Assembly (NCBI RefSeq): GCF_910588395.1 | Contig: NZ_CAJUPA010000013.1 | Span: 32,438-58,491 of the forward strand | DNA: 26,054 bases | DNA from: an uncultured Faecalibaculum sp. | GTDB taxonomy: Bacteria > Bacillota_I > Bacilli_A > Erysipelotrichales > Erysipelotrichaceae | Reading direction: 5' to 3' | Part shown: in pieces, positions 22,219-26,054 of the stretch | Layout: every line of letters starts with the position of its first letter | Position numbering within the stretch: the stretch's first letter is position 1 | The notes under the pieces: generated by a model | What the model was told of the DNA's origin: nothing | The model's database searches: none | Seen by the model: the letters and a program-made list of their open reading frames with translations, nothing else | Made by a program: the position numbers and the translations under genes

Positions 22219-24030
22219 TTATTTCTTTTCAGTGAACTCGGCGTCAACCACATCGTCGTCATCCTTCTTGTCGGATGCCGGCTGTTCCTGAGCAGCGCCC
22301 TGGGCATTCTGATACATGGAAGCGCTCATTGCCTGAGCCGCTTTTTCCAGAGCGTCCAGCTTGGACTGTACAGCAGCCATGTCGTTCTCGTCAAGAGACT
22401 TCTGCAGGTCGGCACGGAGGTCTTCCACCTGCTTCTTCTCGGCTTCGCCGATCTTGTCCTTGTTGTCTTCCAGCGTTGCATCAATCTGGGCAATGAAGCT
22501 TTCTGCCTTGTTGCGCAGTTCCACTTCTTCCTTGCGCTTGTCATCGGCAGCCTTGTTTTCCTCGGCTTCCTTGACCATGCGGTTGATCTCGTCTTCGGAC
22601 AGACCATTGGAGTTCTGGATCACGATGGACTGCTCCTTGCCGGAAGCCTTGTCCTTCGCAGATACGTTTACGATACCGTTGGAGTCAATATCGAAAGTAA
22701 CCTCGATCTGAGGCTGACCGCGACGGGCCGGTGCAATGCCGGTCAGCTGGAAGTTGCCCAGTTCCTTGTTGTCGGCAGCCATCGGACGTTCACCCTGCAG
22801 AACACGGATGTCAACAGCCGGCTGGTTGTCCGCAGCGGTGGAGAAAATCTGTGTCTTCTTCGTCGGGATTGTTGTGTTGCGCTCGATCAGCGGTGTCATG
22901 ACACCACCCATGGTTTCGATACCCAGCGTCAGCGGGGTAACATCCAGCAGCAGAACGTCCTTGACATCACCAGCCAGGATACCGCCCTGGATCGCAGCAC
23001 CGATGGCAACCGCTTCATCCGGGTTGACAGACTTGTTGGGTTCCTTGCCGGTGGCTTTCTTTACAGCTTCCTGTACAGCCGGGATACGGGTGGAACCGCC
23101 GACCAGCAGAACCTGGTCGATATCGGATACAGACAGGTTGGCATCCTGCAGCGCCTTTTCAATCGGCACGATGGTGCGCTCAACCAGAGACTTTGTCATT
23201 TCATTGAACTTCGCCCGGGTCAGGGTTGTATCGAAGTGCAGCGGACCGGCAGGACCGGCGGAGATAAACGGCAGGGAGATCTGTGTCTGCATCGTTGCGG
23301 ACAGATCCTTCTTGGCCTTCTCTGCGGCTTCCTTGATACGCTGCATGGCGATCTTGTCGGTGCGCAGATCAATGTTGTTGTCTTTCTTGAACTGATCAAC
23401 AATCCAGTCTACCACGATGTTATCGAAGTCATCGCCGCCCAGACGGGTATCACCGTTGGTGGACAGAACCTCGAAGGTGCCGTCTGCCAGTTCCAGAATG
23501 GAGACATCGAAGGTACCGCCGCCCAGGTCATAAACCAGGACTTTCTGTTCCTTGTCTGTCTTGTCAATACCGTAAGCCAGAGCAGCGGCTGTCGGCTCGT
23601 TGATGATACGCTTGACTTCCATGCCTGCGATTGTGCCGGCATCCTTGGTGGCCTGACGCTGTGCATCGTTGAAGTAAGCCGGAACAGTGATGACTGCTTC
23701 AGTGACTTTCTCGCCCAGGTATTCCTCTGCATACGCCTTCAGGTACTGCAGGATCATCGCGGAGATTTCCTGCGGCGTGTACTGCTTGCCGTTGATGTCG
23801 ACTTTTTCACCGGTGCCCATCTTCCGCTTGATGGATGCGATTGTGTTGGGGTTTACAACAATCTGACGCTTGGCGGCATCACCGATGATCCGCTCCTCGT
23901 CCTTGAATGCCACAACAGAGGGAGTTGTCCGGTTGCCTTCCGGGTTGGGGATGACTTTGGGTTCCTTGCCCTCCATGACAGCGACACAGCTGTTCGTTGT
24001 GCCTAAATCGATACCGATAATCTTGCTCAT
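22219..24030 (-). CDS. dnaK: Chaperone protein DnaK (Hsp70)
   Basis: The ATP-dependent folding chaperone, 603 residues, normal for Gram-positive DnaK. The nucleotide-binding domain (about 1-360) shows IIGIDLGTTNSCVAVMEG at the start, VYDLGGGTFDVSI near 170 and LVGGSTRIPAVQ near 310. The DVTPLTLGIET motif near 365 opens the peptide-binding domain, and the helical lid ends in DDDVVDAEFTEKK, typical of the family. It lacks the 24-residue insert of Gram-negative DnaK. The gene follows grpE by 19 bp. Its antisense strand carries a very long open frame (20398-24006), a by-product of codon bias. Confidence 0.98.
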   Translation of the reverse strand: MSKIIGIDLGTTNSCVAVMEGKEPKVIPNPEGNRTTPSVVAFKDEERIIGDAAKRQIVVNPNTIASIKRKMGTGEKVDINGKQYTPQEISAMILQYLKAYAEEYLGEKVTEAVITVPAYFNDAQRQATKDAGTIAGMEVKRIINEPTAAALAYGIDKTDKEQKVLVYDLGGGTFDVSILELADGTFEVLSTNGDTRLGGDDFDNIVVDWIVDQFKKDNNIDLRTDKIAMQRIKEAAEKAKKDLSATMQTQISLPFISAGPAGPLHFDTTLTRAKFNEMTKSLVERTIVPIEKALQDANLSVSDIDQVLLVGGSTRIPAVQEAVKKATGKEPNKSVNPDEAVAIGAAIQGGILAGDVKDVLLLDVTPLTLGIETMGGVMTPLIERNTTIPTKKTQIFSTAADNQPAVDIRVLQGERPMAADNKELGNFQLTGIAPARRGQPQIEVTFDIDSNGIVNVSAKDKASGKEQSIVIQNSNGLSEDEINRMVKEAEENKAADDKRKEEVELRNKAESFIAQIDATLEDNKDKIGEAEKKQVEDLRADLQKSLDENDMAAVQSKLDALEKAAQAMSASMYQNAQGAAQEQPASDKKDDDDVVDAEFTEKK

Positions 24031-24049
24031 TTGTGAATACCTCCTCAGC

Positions 24050-24637
24050 TTACGCGCTGACTTTCACCATAGCCGGACGAAGCATCCGGTCTTTTAACAT
24101 ATATCCTTTTTGAAGCACCTGGGTCACCGTACCCGGTTCGACACCGTCTGCCGGTTCCTGCATCACGGCCTGCATCGTCGCAGCATCGAAGGGCTTTCCC
24201 TCAGCGTCGATCTCCGTGACACCTTCCTTGTCCAGAACTTCCTCCAGCTTCGTGCGGATCATTTCAAATCCCTTCACGAAGTTTTTTGTCTCCTCGGACT
24301 CCGGGGCGTTGGCAAGGGCCAGATTCATGGAATCCAGCACCGGCAGCAGCTCAAGTGCCGCCTGCTGGAACCGGTATTTCCGGTCTGCCTCCGCCTGTTT
24401 GGCCAGGCGCTTTCTTGTGTTGTCTGCATCCGCATAGGCGCGGGCTACATCCGTTTTGGCTTCTTTCAGATCATCCTCCAGCCTGGAGATGATGGACTGA
24501 AGTTCGGCAGCCGGATCTGCTTCCGGCGCAGGTGCTTCCTGTTCGGCAGTCACGTTTTCCTCAGCCGCCGCTTCGGTTTCCTCCGGCTTTGCCTTCACCG
24601 GCTCGTGTTCCTGCTGCGGCTTTCTGTGTTTGCTCAT
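24050..24637 (-). CDS. grpE: Nucleotide exchange factor GrpE
   Basis: The DnaK nucleotide-exchange factor, 195 residues. An acidic, Glu/Ala-rich disordered N terminus (about 1-50) is followed by a long helix (SIISRLEDDLKEAKTDVARA), the core RKYRFQQAALELLPVLDSMN, then the C-terminal beta domain with the family signature VLQKGYMLKDRMLRPAMVKV. The ATG at 24637 has GGAGG eight bases upstream and lies inside hrcA, which it overlaps by 77 bp in a different frame. An in-frame ATG at 24685 would extend the overlap further and lacks a ribosome binding site. Confidence 0.95.
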   Translation of the reverse strand: MSKHRKPQQEHEPVKAKPEETEAAAEENVTAEQEAPAPEADPAAELQSIISRLEDDLKEAKTDVARAYADADNTRKRLAKQAEADRKYRFQQAALELLPVLDSMNLALANAPESEETKNFVKGFEMIRTKLEEVLDKEGVTEIDAEGKPFDAATMQAVMQEPADGVEPGTVTQVLQKGYMLKDRMLRPAMVKVSA

Positions 24638-25667
24638 CCTGCCTACCTCCTTTTTTGTCTGTGCCGAATATCTCCTCGATGACATCGCTCATGGCGTCTG
24701 TCACCGCGATGATTCTGGCATAAGGCATGCGATTGGGACCCACCACCATCAGGCGTCCTTCCTCCTGATCGCAGGTGCGGAACTTCGACGTGACAATGGA
24801 ACAGTCGCCAATCTGAATCAGTTCATTGCGGGTGCCGATGGGAACCGCGACATTCGTCGCCTGGTGCGCCCAGGCATTGAACAAATCGCTGTCTTCCAGA
24901 ATCTTCATCAGCTTGCGGACCCTGTTCACATCCGAGAACTCCGGCTGTGCCAGCATGTTGCTGCGGCCGGACACCGCCATTTTCTCTGCTGCGAAATTCA
25001 TGAACGCCGCCGCGAAGGCTTCATACAGCACCTCGCTTCGGGCCAGTTTCGCCGCCATCAGCGGTTTCAGTTCTTCCAGATGCCCGCCGATGCAGTCCAG
25101 CCGGATTCCTTTCAGATGGCTGTTCAGCAGATCCGTGCAGGTTGTCAGATCCTTCAGACTCACGTCCTCATCAAACCGGAACAGCTTGTTCTCGGTATGA
25201 CCGGTATCCGTGACAAACAGCGCCACAGCCGAGCTGCCGCTCAGGGGCACCATCGTCACGTGCTGCAGTCGCTGCGCCGAAGCATCCGGGCCCAGAACAA
25301 TGCTGGTCAGGCTGGTCATCTCCGACAGCACATCGCTGGCGATCCGGACGATTTCCTCCAGGGAATACTGCCGTTCCATGAAGATATCCCGGAGAGTTCC
25401 CCGCACTGCAGAAGGCAGCGAGGTTTCCATCAGATTCTCCACATAATAGCGGTATCCCTGCTGACTGGGGATCCGGCCGCTGGAAATGTGTGTCTTTTCC
25501 AGCAGACCCGCGTGCTCCAGCACAGCCATTTCGTTCCGGATCGTGGCGCTGGACAGCGGACGGTCCAGAAGTTCCATCAGCGCCTTCGAACCCACCGGCT
25601 CGGCAGTACAGGTGAAACGCTCCACAATGGTCCTGAAAATGAGTTTCTGCCGCTGGGTCAGTTCCAT
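24561..25667 (-). CDS. hrcA: Heat-inducible transcription repressor HrcA
   Basis: The repressor that binds CIRCE and is kept active by GroEL. It is 368 residues, slightly longer than the usual 340-350. The N-terminal winged helix spans 1-75 (LTQRQKLIFRTIVERF, SATIRNEMAVLEHAGLLEKT, HISSGRIPSQQGYRYYV), followed by the GAF-like dimerisation region and a C-terminal tail rich in Gly/Lys/Gln. The last 25 codons overlap grpE out of frame. The ATG at 25667 with AAAGGGG seven bases upstream is preferred over a GTG at 25688 that falls in the CIRCE. It is first in the operon, so it represses its own transcription. Confidence 0.96.
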   Translation of the reverse strand: MELTQRQKLIFRTIVERFTCTAEPVGSKALMELLDRPLSSATIRNEMAVLEHAGLLEKTHISSGRIPSQQGYRYYVENLMETSLPSAVRGTLRDIFMERQYSLEEIVRIASDVLSEMTSLTSIVLGPDASAQRLQHVTMVPLSGSSAVALFVTDTGHTENKLFRFDEDVSLKDLTTCTDLLNSHLKGIRLDCIGGHLEELKPLMAAKLARSEVLYEAFAAAFMNFAAEKMAVSGRSNMLAQPEFSDVNRVRKLMKILEDSDLFNAWAHQATNVAVPIGTRNELIQIGDCSIVTSKFRTCDQEEGRLMVVGPNRMPYARIIAVTDAMSDVIEEIFGTDKKGGRQDEQTQKAAAGTRAGEGKAGGNRSGG

Positions 25668-25681
25668 AACACCGCCCCTTT

Positions 25682-25708
25682 CTAGCACTCGAAGCTCATG
25701 TCTGCTAA
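25682..25708. promoter_or_regulatory. CIRCE operator (degenerate)
   Basis: CTAGCACTC, nine bases, GTCTGCTAA: the consensus is TTAGCACTC-N9-GAGTGCTAA, so one mismatch lies in the left arm and two in the right, with the 9-base spacing exact. It covers the predicted transcription start and ends 15 bp before the hrcA ATG, the expected location. Confidence 0.85.
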
Positions 25709-25709
25709 A

Positions 25710-25737
25710 ACTATAACACTCTTTTTGGCAGAGTCAA
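25710..25737 (-). promoter_or_regulatory. Sigma-A promoter of the heat-shock operon
   Basis: On the minus strand: -35 TTGACT (25732-25737), a 16-bp spacer, -10 TATAGT (25710-25715). The predicted start near 25703 lies in the CIRCE. Confidence 0.8.
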
Positions 25738-25740
25738 CTG

Positions 25741-26054
25741 TCGGATGCTATCCTCGGCAAATCCATTCTCCCATATCTCAATAGGTATTGATAATGATGT
25801 GACTGTTGCAGAGCGGTTTTACAGGAAAGATTCCAGCCCAGCCAAAAGACCCAGGTTTCAGCAGTACCGTTCCCCCATCCCTCACCCCTGAAAAACTATG
25901 CTGATGATGGACAGCAAGGCCGGAAATAGAAGGGAATTTTCCCGGCAGTCCGCAGACTGCATTATCCGTTTCAGCGTAAGCGACGTTAATTGCCCATCTC
26001 GGGTCTTTCACAGTTCCATCTGAACATATCTCAGATTGGAATTTTTAATAATAT
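25741..26054. other. Right edge, no recognisable gene
   Basis: I see no convincing coding sequence. An open frame of 77 codons on the minus strand (25778-26011) lacks a ribosome binding site, a family resemblance and normal codon pattern. The last bases are AT-rich (AATTTTTAATAATAT), compatible with a promoter or intergenic region continuing beyond the window. Confidence 0.5.

Noticed and set aside
20398..24006. A 1202-codon open frame on the plus strand opposite dnaJ-dnaK.
   Set aside because: It is antisense to two certain genes, has no ribosome binding site or recognisable domain, and is explained by their codon bias.
25778..26011. A 77-codon minus-strand open frame near the right edge.
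   Set aside because: No ribosome binding site, no known motif, and the opposite strand gives nothing better; left as unassigned.

Overview
The window reads as chromosomal DNA of a GC-rich, low-complexity-poor member of the Bacillota (Firmicutes). The evidence is an hrcA-grpE-dnaK-dnaJ heat-shock cluster with a CIRCE element, a mannose-family PTS operon with a catabolite-responsive (cre) palindrome, YhaM and RecX homologues, Gram-positive glycolipid glycosyltransferases, a VanY-type lipoprotein, and strong AGGAGG-type ribosome binding sites. An Erysipelotrichia-like gut or oral organism is my guess, but the sequence alone does not prove it. No tRNA, rRNA, CRISPR array, phage module or intact insertion sequence was seen.

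Positions 1-7522 (minus strand) hold an apparent operon that starts at a strong extended -10 promoter. It encodes a processive-type glycolipid glycosyltransferase, a multi-spanning flippase-like membrane protein, a glycosyltransferase fused to a complete RecX domain, the exoribonuclease YhaM, RimO, and a tandem family of about 87-residue unknown proteins. Several junctions are ATGA overlaps, so translation is coupled. Positions 7583-7986 carry a small membrane protein between two terminators. Positions 7998-10834 are a four-gene mannose-family PTS operon (EIIA, EIIB, EIIC, EIID) with a clear sigma-A promoter and an upstream cre site.

Positions 10965-16872 are housekeeping and accessory genes: a MORN-like lipoprotein, a three-gene overlapping unit (PH-like membrane protein, Cof-type HAD phosphatase, small wHTH/TM protein), a divergent hotdog thioesterase that looks leaderless, a 92-residue unknown, a membrane-anchored SH3-like protein and a VanY-family carboxypeptidase lipoprotein. 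Positions 16979-17863 hold a DUF2975 membrane protein and a Cro/CI-type repressor. Their promoter is overlaid by three operator-like palindromes spaced exactly 21 bp apart, the most orderly unexplained regulatory structure in the window.

Positions 18075-20750 are a decaying region: a short HAD phosphatase, a ydjC/chbG deacetylase pseudogene (lost N terminus plus a frameshift) and a PD-(D/E)XK 'transposase'-type nuclease gene broken twice, once by an 11-bp tandem duplication. Positions 20771-25737 are the heat-shock operon hrcA-grpE-dnaK-dnaJ, with hrcA and grpE overlapping by 77 bp. The last 300 bases show no recognisable gene.

The best candidates for something new are the glycosyltransferase-RecX fusion inside a glycolipid operon, the 21-bp-phased operator array, and the recently duplicated small-protein family at the left edge.
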